Shown in pieces: positions 1 through 8,781 of a DNA stretch of 64,000 nucleotides; position 1 is the stretch's first letter, and every line of letters starts with the position of its first letter. Below the pieces are notes generated by a model, which saw nothing but the letters and a program-made list of their open reading frames with translations, did not search any database and was not told where the DNA came from. The stretch is from assembly GCF_006438845.1 (NCBI RefSeq), contig NZ_RCZJ01000002.1, forward strand, positions 1-64,000, read 5' to 3'. The position numbers and the translations under genes were made by a program. This DNA comes from Variovorax ginsengisoli (lineage in GTDB: Bacteria; Pseudomonadota; Gammaproteobacteria; Burkholderiales; Burkholderiaceae_C).

Positions 1-544
1 CGGCGATGGCCTGCAGGTACTTGCCTTCGAATTCAGGGTGCGCGCGGCCGATGGCCATCAGCTTGGCGGCGCGCGGGTCGTCGGGCTTGTGCAGGTGCTG
101 CCCGAAGCCGGGGATCGACTTGCGCTCGGCGCGGTGGCGCTGCGCCACCGCACGCGCGGCGGCCTCGATGCCTTCAGGCGCGTCGATGATCTGCTTGAGC
201 AGCACGGCGCAGTTCTCGACCGTGCCGATGAACTGGCTGCCCACCGCCAGCAGGCCGGCCGCCACGCCGCTCTGGATGTTCTCCGGCGAGCTCATGTAGA
301 CGAGGCGCGTGGCGATGGCGCTGGGCGTGAGGCCGTGCTCCATGATCGCGATCAGCGCGGCGTCGATCACCTTCAGGTCGTGCGCGCTGGCCTCGCGCCC
401 GGTGATCTGCGAGAACATCACTTCGGTGAAGGTCTTCTTCCCGAGGATGTCCTCGACCAGGCTCTCGTTGCGGTAGTGGATCGACGTGAGCGAGTGGGTG
501 CACAGCTCGGTGTAGGGCGTGGAATCGGGCTCGAGCGTCTTCAT
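1..544 (-). CDS. Citryl-CoA lyase / short citrate-synthase-family protein (3' end beyond window)
   Basis: The minus strand from the ATG at 544 gives about 181 residues beginning MKTLEPDSTPYTELC and running off the left edge. The motif SIPGFGQHLHK near residue 140, followed by DDPRAAKL, is typical of the short (about 260-280 aa) citryl-CoA lyase branch of the citrate synthase superfamily, which cleaves or forms citryl-CoA-like thioesters. Its start overlaps the stop of the acyl-CoA synthetase transcribed before it (ATGA at 541-544), so the two are probably translationally coupled and may act in sequence: activation of an acid to a CoA ester, then cleavage. The family is clear, the substrate is not. 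About one third of the protein is missing from view. Confidence 0.82.
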   Translation of the reverse strand, partial: MKTLEPDSTPYTELCTHSLTSIHYRNESLVEDILGKKTFTEVMFSQITGREASAHDLKVIDAALIAIMEHGLTPSAIATRLVYMSSPENIQSGVAAGLLAVGSQFIGTVENCAVLLKQIIDAPEGIEAAARAVAQRHRAERKSIPGFGQHLHKPDDPRAAKLMAIGRAHPEFEGKYLQAIA

Positions 545-2067
545 GCGGCGGTCTCCTGCTTGAGCCGGGCGTTCACCTCGGCCTTGATCGTCACCTTGTG
601 CACCTTGCCCGCCACGCTGCGCGGCAGGTCGTCGTAGAAATGGATCGCCTTGGGCGTCTTCACCGAGCCGAGCTCGGGCTTGGCGAAGGCGATGAGCTCT
701 TGTGCCGTCACGGTGGCGCCGCGCTTGAGCTGTACGGCCGCATGCACGGCCTCGCCCCACTTGTCGTCCTCCACGCCGAACACCGCCGACTCGTGCACCG
801 CCGGGTGCTGGTCGAGCACGCTTTCGACATCGATCGGGTAGACGTTGAAGCCGCCGGTGATCACCACCTCGCGCAAGCGGTCCTTCAGGTAGAGGTAGCC
901 GCGCGCGTCGACATAGCCGCGGTCGCCGGTGTGCAGCCAGCCGTCGACGAGGGTCTCGGCGCTCTTCTCGGGCATCTTCCAGTAACCGGCCATCACGAGG
1001 TCGCCGCGCACCACGATCTCGCCCACTTCGCCGATGGGCAGCAAGGCGCCTTGCGGGTCCATGATCGCCATGTCCGTCAGCAGGCCTTGGCGGCCGACAG
1101 AGCGCCAGTTGCTTTCGTCGGCGAAGTCCTCGGCGCGCATCATGCTCACCACCTGCGGCGCCTCGGTCTGGCCGTAGGTCGTCTCCAGCACCGGGCCGAA
1201 GAAGGCGCGCATGCGACCGATCTTCTCGGGCGGCATCGGCGCCCCGCCGTAGATCAGGTGCTTGAGCTTGGGAAAGTGCTCGCTCGCGGTGCCGGCCTCG
1301 GCCACGAGCATGTAGAGCAGCGTCGGCGGCATGAAGGTGGTCGTGATGCCCTGCGTGCGAAAGCACTGCAGCAACGTGGCCGGCTTGGCGTCGGCCGGCA
1401 GCACGTGGCAACCGCCGACCGCCAGGATCGGCAGCAGGTAGGTCGAGGTGCCGTGCGTCACCGGCGCGGCGACGAGGTAGCGGTCGTCGGCGTCGAAGCC
1501 GAAGGCATGCACCTGGTTCACGATGGTCGTCACCCAGGCGCGATACGGCTGCATCACGCCCTTGGGCACGCCGGTGGAGCCGCCGGTGAACTTGATGGCC
1601 TGCACCTCGTCGCGCGAGCGGCCATGGGGTTTGGGCGTTTCGCCGCGATGCCGGTACAGCAGGTCCTGGAAGCGCGGCTGGCCGGTGGCCGCATCGCCCA
1701 GCGCGATCACCGCGCCGACCGACGCCAGGTTCAAGGTTCCGAGATGCGCTGGCTCCGCAATGACGATGGACGGTTCGGTGAAGGCGACGATGCGGTCGAG
1801 CTCGCTGGCCGGGTTGCGCCAGTTGAGCGGCACCCAGACCTTGCCCGAGGCCAGCACTGCCAGCAACGCGACGACGTGCTCGACCGTGTTGCCGGCGCAG
1901 ATGCCGACGCGCGAGCCCGGCGTGGCATCGAGCGCCTGCAACGCGCTGGCGGCCGCGTCGACGCGCAGGCGCAGCTCGGCGTAGCTGATGGCCGTCGCGC
2001 CGCTGAGCAAGGCGGTGCGATCGGGCGACAGGCGTGCGCTTCGGTAGAAAAAGTCGATGGGGTACAT
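541..2067 (-). CDS. AMP-dependent acyl-CoA synthetase (ANL superfamily)
   Basis: This 508-residue protein activates a carboxylic acid to its CoA thioester through an acyl-adenylate. The phosphate-binding motif KFTGGSTGVPKG is at about residues 159-170, the TTYGQTEAP motif follows, then HTGDRGY and the hinge region KDRLREVVITGGFNVYP, and the C-terminal catalytic lysine is in PRSVAGKVHK. I chose the ATG at 2067 (MYPIDFFYRSA) rather than the longer frame to 2199, because family homology begins there and the extra 44 residues lie over the divergent regulatory region. It is the first gene of a minus-strand pair with the citryl-CoA lyase and diverges from an IclR-type gene, a usual arrangement for IclR control. 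The substrate is not evident. Confidence 0.9.
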   Translation of the reverse strand: MYPIDFFYRSARLSPDRTALLSGATAISYAELRLRVDAAASALQALDATPGSRVGICAGNTVEHVVALLAVLASGKVWVPLNWRNPASELDRIVAFTEPSIVIAEPAHLGTLNLASVGAVIALGDAATGQPRFQDLLYRHRGETPKPHGRSRDEVQAIKFTGGSTGVPKGVMQPYRAWVTTIVNQVHAFGFDADDRYLVAAPVTHGTSTYLLPILAVGGCHVLPADAKPATLLQCFRTQGITTTFMPPTLLYMLVAEAGTASEHFPKLKHLIYGGAPMPPEKIGRMRAFFGPVLETTYGQTEAPQVVSMMRAEDFADESNWRSVGRQGLLTDMAIMDPQGALLPIGEVGEIVVRGDLVMAGYWKMPEKSAETLVDGWLHTGDRGYVDARGYLYLKDRLREVVITGGFNVYPIDVESVLDQHPAVHESAVFGVEDDKWGEAVHAAVQLKRGATVTAQELIAFAKPELGSVKTPKAIHFYDDLPRSVAGKVHKVTIKAEVNARLKQETAA

Positions 2068-2099
2068 GGCGGTCTTCCGAACGAGCGATGCGGGTCGGA

Positions 2100-2118
2100 C
2101 AGTCCGCGATGCGGACTG
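2100..2118. promoter_or_regulatory. Perfect 19-bp palindrome, probable IclR-type operator
   Basis: CAGTCCGCGATGCGGACTG has perfect 8-bp arms around a GAT centre. It lies 33 bp upstream of the minus-strand acyl-CoA synthetase start and about 120 bp upstream of the divergent IclR-type gene, where a shared operator is expected. That IclR proteins bind it is inference. Confidence 0.55.
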
Positions 2119-2199
2119 CACTAACACGGCCACGGAGATGTGGCTAGGCTCGTCAATCGTTAAAGTATGGCCATGCCACTGCGCACGTCCAACTGCCAA

Positions 2200-2216
2200 A
2201 GTCCGCGATCCGGATT
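2200..2216. promoter_or_regulatory. Imperfect second copy of the palindromic operator
   Basis: AGTCCGCGATCCGGATT shares the left arm and GAT centre of the palindrome at 2100-2118, with two changes in the right arm. It sits 25 bp before the ATG of the IclR-type gene. Two related sites 99 bp apart, centre to centre, in one divergent promoter region support real operators. Confidence 0.4.
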
Positions 2217-2240
2217 TACGAGCCTTTCTACGGGAAAACC

Positions 2241-2726
2241 ATGAGCACCGTCCAGAGCCTGGACCGCGCGATCGAACTGCTGCGCCTCATCTCCGCCAAC
2301 TACCGCGAAGGCGAGCGCCTCTCGGATCTCGTGAAGGCGAGCCAGCTCGCGCAACCCACCGTTCACCGGTTGCTGAAGCAACTGGTCGAAGTGCCGGAGG
2401 CCGAACTGCCGGCCGTGCTGACGCGCATCGCGCCGCACCTCAAGCCCTATGGCGGGCTGACGCGCTCGATTCTGCTGAAGCTGGTGGCGCAGGCGCGAGA
2501 GCGCGGCTATGCGGCCATCACCGACTATGCCGTGGCGGGTGTGACGAGCGTGGGCGTGCCCATCCGCGACCGCACCGGCCAGGTGCTGGGCGCGATCAGC
2601 GTGAGCGCCATCGCCTCGCGCATGGCCGATCGCGAGGCGATGGTGGTGCGCACCCTGCAGCGCGAGGTGGCCGGGCTGCAGGCGGCACTAACGCGTGTGA
2701 CCATCGCGCGTACTGCCTCCATATGA
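2241..2726 (+). pseudogene. IclR-family regulator with a large internal deletion
   Basis: The 161-residue product starts like a normal IclR helix-turn-helix domain (TVQSLDRAIELL, then QPTVHRLLKQL at residues 32-42) and ends like a normal IclR effector domain (GVTSVGVPIRDRTGQVLGAISV, then SAIASRM). About 85-95 residues that normally join these parts, the wing and the first half of the ligand-binding domain, are missing without a frameshift, against a usual length of about 250. It may still bind DNA, but the ligand pocket cannot be complete. It sits divergent to the acyl-CoA synthetase, with palindromes between, as an IclR autoregulator would. I call it a probable pseudogene; a functional constitutive repressor remains possible. 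Confidence 0.7.
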
Positions 2727-3117
2727 GCTTGTCTTAAAGCAGGCAGCGCGTATCCGCGATCGGCAGGCCTGCCATTCCGTTCAGCCATTGACGGTCGGGG
2801 CCTGCAACGCATTAGTGCCACTGCTCCAGCGCGCAGTTGCAGTCAAACTGCCTTCGCAAGAGCGTCGCCGACAGTAACCGCGTCGCACATCGCGCCCTTC
2901 CCGTGCGCCCCCGTACTTAGCCTGAGACGCGTCCGCTCGGCAACACGTGATGCCGGCCGATTCAGCCCTGCCAGCAAAAACCCGCCAAGTTCACGACAAA
3001 CGTTTCACCAATCGATATGCAATATCCGCATTGACGAAATATCCTTCGGGAAAACCCGTTCTTTGCGGCTTTCATTTCATTAGACAATCACATTTCACCA
3101 TAGAGCGAAACGCCATC
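2727..3117. other. Intergenic region before the second IclR gene
   Basis: This 391-bp stretch holds no gene I can support. A partial copy of the upstream palindrome (TATCCGCGATCGG) occurs at about 2751-2763. The last 130 bp are clearly more AT-rich than the surroundings, as expected for a promoter region, but I see no well-spaced -35/-10 pair. Confidence 0.5.
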
Positions 3118-3960
3118 ATGCGGACCAAGTCGGCTGTGACCCCTGTCAAACTTATGCCTGTCGATCTCGCGCCGAATGGCGCGTCGGCAACACAAAGCCT
3201 TGATCGCGCCATGGAGCTTCTTGATGCCGTTGTGGCGCATGCCGTTGAAGGCGTGTCCCTGGGCACCCTCGCAGGCTGTGTCGGCTTGAGCAAGCCCACA
3301 GCCCATAGGCTGCTTTCCGGCTTGCGCAATGCCAGCTTGGTCGACTACGACGCAGCGACGAGACTTTTCTATCCAGCATTCAAGCTGCACCGCATGGGAC
3401 AAGCGGCCGGGGCGCGGTTCGACGTTGTCCAGCTTGCCAGTGCGGGTCTCGATCGGCTAGCCCACGAAACCGGCGACACCATCTATCTCGTTCTGCGCAG
3501 CGGCGACTTCGCGGTCTGCGCGGCAAGAACTTCGGGCGCCTTCCCAATCAAGACGCTGACTTTGAACGTGGGCGATGTGCGGCCTCTCGGGCTGGGTTCC
3601 AACGGCGTGGTGCTTCTTGCAGCGCAGCCGGACGAGGAATGCGAGCGGATTGCAGCGCGTCACATCGACGCGTTGTCTGCCTACCCCGCCTTCGACGCCA
3701 CCTCGCTGCGCCATCACATCCGTGACGCTCGGACCGATGGTTACGCGCTGAATCAAGGCCTGATGCTGCCGGAAATGGCGGCTGTGGCGATGGGCATTCG
3801 CGGACCCGGCGGACGCGTTGACGCATCCATTTCCGTGGCAGCCATCACGTCGCGCATGCAGAAGCCTAGGCTCAGCTCCATCGTGCAGCTGCTACGCGAT
3901 GAAATCGCCGGCATCGAGCGCCTCATCACCGCGCAATCCGACCAACGCCGCGCCGCCTGA
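3118..3960 (+). CDS. IclR-family transcriptional regulator
   Basis: A full-length 280-residue IclR regulator. The N-terminal helix-turn-helix has ATQSLDRAMELLDAV and LSKPTAHRLLSGLR. The effector domain has LAHETGDTIYLVLRSGDFAVC, then FPIKTLTLNVGDVRPLGLG, and ends with SISVAAITSRM. I start at the ATG at 3118 because the frame upstream to 2947 has no family similarity; an ATG at 3154 is also possible. It precedes, on the same strand and by 60 bp, the operon of acyl-CoA synthetase, thiolase, binding protein, dehydrogenase and aldolase, so it is the likely ligand-responsive regulator of that operon. The ligand is unknown; IclR proteins commonly sense aromatic or small organic acids. Confidence 0.9.
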   Translation: MRTKSAVTPVKLMPVDLAPNGASATQSLDRAMELLDAVVAHAVEGVSLGTLAGCVGLSKPTAHRLLSGLRNASLVDYDAATRLFYPAFKLHRMGQAAGARFDVVQLASAGLDRLAHETGDTIYLVLRSGDFAVCAARTSGAFPIKTLTLNVGDVRPLGLGSNGVVLLAAQPDEECERIAARHIDALSAYPAFDATSLRHHIRDARTDGYALNQGLMLPEMAAVAMGIRGPGGRVDASISVAAITSRMQKPRLSSIVQLLRDEIAGIERLITAQSDQRRAA

Positions 3961-4020
3961 GGCCCTGAGATCGGCGATGCCACTGGCCATCCGCGGCCAA
4001 TCATTCAACACATCCAGCCT

Positions 4021-5562
4021 ATGAATCTATCGCTTGTGACCAGTCAAGCCGCCCAGCTCCACGGTGGTCGGATTGCCATCGTCGAGGGAGATCGGGCATG
4101 GAGCTACCGGGATTTCGACGCACTGGTCGACCGCCTCGCGAGCGGATTGGCGGGCCGATTTTCGGCCGGTGCGCGAATCGGCGTGATGATGTCCAACTGC
4201 GCGGAGGCCGTGATGCTGCAGTTCGCACTGGAGCGGGCATCACTGGTCCGCGTCCCGGTCAACTTTCGCTACACCGCCCACGAACTGTCGACGCTGATGG
4301 AGCACTGCGGCGCTGCGGCCGTGTTCTTCAATGCCGCATGCGCACCGGCCGTGCACGCGGCTGTGCTCTTGCCGTCCGTGTCCCGCACCTGCGTTGACGA
4401 GGTGACCGGGGAGTGGCCAGCCTTGCTCGCCACGCCGGCGAACATGGCACTGCTGCATAAGGCTAAATCCGAAACGCTTGCCACGATCAACTACACCTCC
4501 GGCACCACAGGTGCACCCAAGGGGGTGATGCTCTCTCACGGCAACTGGTCCTCGGTCTATGCCAACATGCTGGTCGATCGCGATCTTCGTGCCGACGACG
4601 TGGTGGGCTACGTCGGGCCGCTCACGCATGCCAGCGGTGCCTATCTCGCCCCGTGGTTCTGGCGCGGTGCGCGCAATATCATCGTTGCGCCTCCAACGCC
4701 GGCTCGACTGATCGACCTGATCGAACGGGAACGCATCACCGCTTTCACCTGCGTGCCCACCTTCCTCACGAAGATGCTGGCACAGGCCGACATTTCCTTG
4801 CGTGACCTGAGCAGTCTTCGGCTGGTGGGCTACGGCGCGGAGCCGCTGCCGGCCAACACGCTTGAACGCGGCTGGGCGCTTCTCGGCCCGGTGCTGTGGC
4901 AGAACTATGGCCAGACGGAAGCCATGATGACCTGCGTGCACCTGCCACCTCAGGATCATGTGCGCATGGTCGACGGCAAGCCGGCGCTTCGCCATGGAAT
5001 GCTCGGGCGGCCGTACACGCTCGTCGAAGTGGTGCTGAGGCAAGAGGACGGCGCGCCTGCGGCTGTCGGCGAGATCGGGGAACTCACCGTCCGGGCCAGC
5101 CATGTGATGCAGGGCTATTGGAACCAGCCCGACGCCACCGCCGCGACGGTGCGCGATGGCTGGCTCTGGACCGGCGACCTTGCCGTCGCGGACGACGAAG
5201 GGCTGCTGCGGCTCGTCGGCCGTCGCAAGGACATGCTCATCTGTGGTGGATTCAACATCTATCCGGGTGAGATCGAATCCCTGCTGACAGGACTCGACGG
5301 CGTGCACGAAGCCGCCGTGGTGGCACGGCCCGACCCGGATTGGGGCGAGATCGCGGTGGCTTTCGTTGTTCTTGCACCGGAGAGCGACCACGACGCTGCA
5401 ACGCTTGCGGCGTCGCTGCGCCCCCTGCTGGGCATCAAGACGCCGAAGGCGTGGCACCTGGTGCCCGAACTGCCGAAGAACGGCAACGGAAAGATCGACA
5501 AACGCGAGCTGGTGCGACGCGATGCCCAACCCGTCCCCGCGGCCCAAGGAGCCCCTGCATGA
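4021..5562 (+). CDS. AMP-dependent acyl-CoA synthetase (ANL superfamily)
   Basis: A 513-residue acid-CoA ligase with the motif TINYTSGTTGAPKGV at about residues 155-169, LWQNYGQTEAMM, WTGDLAV, the hinge GRRKDMLICGGFNIYPGEIE, and the C-terminal lysine in PKNGNGKIDKREL. It forms an acyl-adenylate and then a CoA thioester. Its stop overlaps the thiolase ATG at 5559, so ligase and thiolase are coupled, which suggests activation of an acid whose CoA ester is later thiolysed. It is distinct from the ligase at 541-2067 in sequence and strand, so the region carries two separate acid-activation steps. The substrate is not deducible. Confidence 0.92.
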   Translation: MNLSLVTSQAAQLHGGRIAIVEGDRAWSYRDFDALVDRLASGLAGRFSAGARIGVMMSNCAEAVMLQFALERASLVRVPVNFRYTAHELSTLMEHCGAAAVFFNAACAPAVHAAVLLPSVSRTCVDEVTGEWPALLATPANMALLHKAKSETLATINYTSGTTGAPKGVMLSHGNWSSVYANMLVDRDLRADDVVGYVGPLTHASGAYLAPWFWRGARNIIVAPPTPARLIDLIERERITAFTCVPTFLTKMLAQADISLRDLSSLRLVGYGAEPLPANTLERGWALLGPVLWQNYGQTEAMMTCVHLPPQDHVRMVDGKPALRHGMLGRPYTLVEVVLRQEDGAPAAVGEIGELTVRASHVMQGYWNQPDATAATVRDGWLWTGDLAVADDEGLLRLVGRRKDMLICGGFNIYPGEIESLLTGLDGVHEAAVVARPDPDWGEIAVAFVVLAPESDHDAATLAASLRPLLGIKTPKAWHLVPELPKNGNGKIDKRELVRRDAQPVPAAQGAPA

Positions 5563-6812
5563 ACATCCATACGACGAGCCCACGCATCCCGGGCGCCATG
5601 CGCATCGGCACGCCCGAACGCGAGGTGGTGGTCTGCGCCATGGCACGATCGCCTTTCGGCCGCTTCGATGGCGCACTCGCACCACTGGAGGTGTCGGTGC
5701 TCGGCGCCCAGGTGGTGGACGCACTGCTCGCGCGCGCCGGCGCTGCACCGGAACGAATCGAAGCCCTTTATGCGGGCATCGGCTTGGCCGGTGCGGCAAT
5801 GTTGAGCGTGACGCGGCAGATGGTGCTGCGCTCCCGCCTTTCCGAAGCGCTCCCTTCGGTCGGCATCGACCGCGCCTGCTGCTCTGGCCTGACCGCCATC
5901 GGCCTGGCCGCACGGGACATCGCCGCCGGACTGCAGGAAGTGGCGGTTGCCGGCGGGATGGAGAGCCTCTCGAACATGCCATTGCTGATGCCGCGCCGCC
6001 ACGGTGTGCGGCCGGGCCAGGTACAGCTGTCCGACCCGCTGATCCTCGGCGGTGCGGTGGTCGATCGGCCGATCGCCACGTATTCCGGCGAGGAGGCCTT
6101 GCGCTTCGGCATCAGTCGTGAGTCCCAGGATGCCTGGGCCGCTGCCAGCCATGCCCGCTATTTCGCGGCCCAGGCAAAAGGTCGCTTTGACGCCGAGATC
6201 GTCCCCGCGTCGGTGCCGGGCAAGGAAGGCCACACCCAGGTCATGCACGACGAAGGCCCGCGCCGCGACAGCACCCCGGAGAAGTTGTCGCGTCTCAAGA
6301 CGGTTTACGGCAGTCCCACCATCACCGCTGGGAACGCGCCGGGCCTGAGCGACGGGGCTGCTTTCCTGTTGCTGGCCACGCGCAAGCGCGCCGAAGCCGA
6401 AGGCTGGCCGGTGCTCGGCCGCATCGCTTCCTATGCGCAGGTGGCCGGCGGCCCGACCTCCGGCACATCGACGCCGGCGATCGCGCTGCGCAATGTGCTG
6501 CTCGCCGCCGGCGCGGCGCTCGGCGACCTCGACCGCATCGAGATCAACGAGGCGTACGCGGCAACGCCCCTGGTGAGTACGCAGGTGCTGGCCGGCGACG
6601 ACGCAGGCCTGCTGGATGCCCTGCGTTCACGCACCAACCCGTGGGGCGGCGCGGTCGCGCTGGGCCATCCGCTCGGCGCGTCGGGCGCGCGCCTGGTGAT
6701 GACGCTGCTCAATGGCTTCGCCCACGGCGACACGACGCGCCTGCAGCGCGGCGCTGCATCGATCTGCGGGGGCTTCGGCCAGGGCGACGCACTGCTGGTC
6801 GAAAGCGTCTGA
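5559..6812 (+). CDS. Thiolase (acetyl-CoA C-acyltransferase family)
   Basis: A 417-residue thiolase that cleaves a 3-oxoacyl-CoA with CoA, or runs in reverse. The nucleophilic cysteine is in DRACCSGLTA (about C107), the NEAYAATP motif follows at about residue 328, the histidine is in GGAVALGHPLGASGAR, and the second catalytic cysteine is in ASICGGFGQGDA. The ATG at 5559 overlaps the ligase stop, and homology starts shortly after it. In this family ARTPFG is usual near the N-terminus; here it reads ARSPFG. With the upstream acyl-CoA synthetase it suggests a beta-oxidation-like end step, but no dehydrogenase or hydratase for CoA esters is nearby. Confidence 0.9.
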   Translation: MNIHTTSPRIPGAMRIGTPEREVVVCAMARSPFGRFDGALAPLEVSVLGAQVVDALLARAGAAPERIEALYAGIGLAGAAMLSVTRQMVLRSRLSEALPSVGIDRACCSGLTAIGLAARDIAAGLQEVAVAGGMESLSNMPLLMPRRHGVRPGQVQLSDPLILGGAVVDRPIATYSGEEALRFGISRESQDAWAAASHARYFAAQAKGRFDAEIVPASVPGKEGHTQVMHDEGPRRDSTPEKLSRLKTVYGSPTITAGNAPGLSDGAAFLLLATRKRAEAEGWPVLGRIASYAQVAGGPTSGTSTPAIALRNVLLAAGAALGDLDRIEINEAYAATPLVSTQVLAGDDAGLLDALRSRTNPWGGAVALGHPLGASGARLVMTLLNGFAHGDTTRLQRGAASICGGFGQGDALLVESV

Positions 6813-6847
6813 GTTCTTACCTTCTTGAAACTTCGATGGAGACAACA

Positions 6848-7834
6848 ATGAAAAAGCGCGCTCTCGTAAAAAGCATGATGGCCGGCCTGACGACCGGTCT
6901 GCTCGGCCTGGCGCTGCCCGCCGCTGCGGCAGACCCCTACCCACAGCGTCCGATCCGGATGGTCATCCCATTCGCTGCCGGCGGCGGCACCGACGTGCTC
7001 GGCCGACTGCTGGCGCAAAAAATGGGCGAGGGCTTGAAGCAGCCCATCGTCGTCGACAACAAGCCCGGTGCAGGCGGAAGCGTGGGCACGGCCGACGTGG
7101 CCAAGGCAACGCCGGACGGCTACACGATCCTGCTGGGCAGCAGCTCGACGCACGGCATCAATCCGGTGCTCTACAGCAAGCTGCCCTACGACGCGATCAA
7201 GGACTTCTCGCCGATCGGAGAGATCGCCACCAACAAGTTCGTCATGGCGGTGCCGGCGAACTTCCCGGCCAAGAACCTGCAGGAGTTTCTCGCCGTCACG
7301 CGTGCCAATCCCGAAAAGCACAACTACGCCTCGTCGGGCAATGGCACCACCAGCCACCTGGCCGGTGCGCTCTTCGTGCAGATGTCCGGAATCCCCCTCC
7401 CGCACATTCCATACAAGAGCAACGTGCCGGGCCTGAACGATCTGATCGCCGGACGCGTGTCGGTGATGTTCGACAACATCACTGCGATGCAGGGGCAGTT
7501 GCAGGCAGGACTTGTGCGCCCCATAGCGACCACCGGCGACGTGCGCTCGCCCATCCTCAAGGACGTGCCGACGATGGAGGAGCAAGGCATGAAGGGATAC
7601 CGCATCGGCGGATGGTTCTGCCTGCTCGCACCGGCCGGCACCCCGCCCGAGATCGTCAACCGGCTGCACGCCGAACTCGCGCGTGTTGTCGCCATGCCGG
7701 AGGTGCGCGACAAGATGATCGCGATCGGCGCCGATCCGCAGGTGAGCACGCCTGCCGAGCTGGCAAAGCTCATCGCCACCGAGATTCCGCGCTGGAAGGG
7801 CATGGTCGAGACCGCCGGTGCGAAGGTCGAATGA
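6848..7834 (+). CDS. Bug/TctC-family periplasmic solute-binding protein
   Basis: This 328-residue protein has a signal peptide (MKKRALVKSMMAG with a hydrophobic stretch ending ALPAAAA), then the hallmark YPQRPIRMVIPFAAGGGTDVL of tripartite tricarboxylate transporter binding proteins, which capture carboxylates in the periplasm. Also typical are DNKPGAGGSVG and the region around HNYASSGNGTTSHLAG. GGAGAC lies just before the ATG at 6848, which decides the start over upstream frames. No TctA or TctB membrane genes occur in this window, as is common for 'orphan' Bug proteins in Burkholderiales; it may share a transporter encoded elsewhere or act as a sensor. It presumably binds the acid metabolised by this operon. 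Confidence 0.93.
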   Translation: MKKRALVKSMMAGLTTGLLGLALPAAAADPYPQRPIRMVIPFAAGGGTDVLGRLLAQKMGEGLKQPIVVDNKPGAGGSVGTADVAKATPDGYTILLGSSSTHGINPVLYSKLPYDAIKDFSPIGEIATNKFVMAVPANFPAKNLQEFLAVTRANPEKHNYASSGNGTTSHLAGALFVQMSGIPLPHIPYKSNVPGLNDLIAGRVSVMFDNITAMQGQLQAGLVRPIATTGDVRSPILKDVPTMEEQGMKGYRIGGWFCLLAPAGTPPEIVNRLHAELARVVAMPEVRDKMIAIGADPQVSTPAELAKLIATEIPRWKGMVETAGAKVE

Positions 7835-8781
7835 CCCAGTCCGAAGGACGGGTGCCGGCTGTGCGCCAGACGGTCGCGTGCATCGGTCTGGGCGCCATGG
7901 GCAGCGCCATGGCCGGACGGCTCCTGGGAGCGGGCCACTGTGTGCACGGTTTCGATCCCGACGCTGAGGCAATGCAGCGCCTGGTGGCGCTCGGCGGCCT
8001 GGCGGCCACGAACCCGGCGGATGCGGTGCGCGCAGCCGATGTCCTGCTGCTGGCGGTGCACGACGCCGCCCAGGTCGAGCAGGTGCTCTTCGGCACCGAG
8101 GGTGCCGCATCGGTGCTTCGCCCCGGCGGGGTCGTCTGGCTTGCCAGCACCGTGACGGCCGATGCCGCCCGCTCGTTTGCGATCAGGTTGCAGGCCATGG
8201 ACCTGCCGATGGTCGACGGCCCCGTCAGCGGCGGCGTGACTGGCGCGCGCGCCGGTGAACTGACCGTGATCGCCGGCGGCACCGCGGCGGCGCTGGCAGC
8301 GGCAGGCGCCGCGATGGGTGCCTGCGCGAGCGCCATCCATCACGTCGGCCCGGTCGGCGCCGGCTCCACGGTCAAGATGATCAACAACCTGCTGGCGGCC
8401 AGCCACGTGGCACTCACCGCCGAGGCCCTTGCTTTCGGGGTGCGCGCCGGCGTGGCGCCAGACAAGCTGATTGACGTGGTGCGACAGAGCTCGGGCAATT
8501 CGCGCATGTTCGACAAGCGCGCCCCGCGCATGGCAGCCGGCGAGCATGCGTCGCAGGCCACGGTTAAGACATTCATGAAGGACCTGGGCATCGCGCTCGA
8601 CACCGCGCGGGACCTGAGTTTTCCGACACCGATGGCCGCCACCGCGCAGCAGGTGTTCGCCATGGCGGCAGGCCTTGGTCATGCCGCCGAGAGCGATACC
8701 CTGTTGGTGCGGGTCTACGAACGACTCGCCGGAATTGATGTCGAAGCGGCTGCAGCGGCCGAGGAAGGAAAGCAAGCATGA
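7831..8781 (+). CDS. NAD(P)-dependent 3-hydroxyisobutyrate / L-threonate-type dehydrogenase
   Basis: A 316-residue beta-hydroxyacid dehydrogenase. The Rossmann motif CIGLGAMGSAMAGRL is at residues 17-31, the substrate motif DGPVSGGVTGARAGEL at about 129-144, and the catalytic lysine in GSTVKMINNLL at K182, followed by the all-alpha C-terminal domain. These enzymes oxidise the hydroxyl of small hydroxy acids such as 3-hydroxyisobutyrate, tartronate, 4-hydroxybutyrate or threonate. Its ATG overlaps the stop of the Bug binding protein and its stop overlaps the aldolase start, so the three are translationally coupled. The pairing with an aldolase suggests a sugar-acid-like or branched hydroxy-acid substrate. 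Exact specificity is not resolvable by eye. Confidence 0.88.
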   Translation: MTQSEGRVPAVRQTVACIGLGAMGSAMAGRLLGAGHCVHGFDPDAEAMQRLVALGGLAATNPADAVRAADVLLLAVHDAAQVEQVLFGTEGAASVLRPGGVVWLASTVTADAARSFAIRLQAMDLPMVDGPVSGGVTGARAGELTVIAGGTAAALAAAGAAMGACASAIHHVGPVGAGSTVKMINNLLAASHVALTAEALAFGVRAGVAPDKLIDVVRQSSGNSRMFDKRAPRMAAGEHASQATVKTFMKDLGIALDTARDLSFPTPMAATAQQVFAMAAGLGHAAESDTLLVRVYERLAGIDVEAAAAAEEGKQA

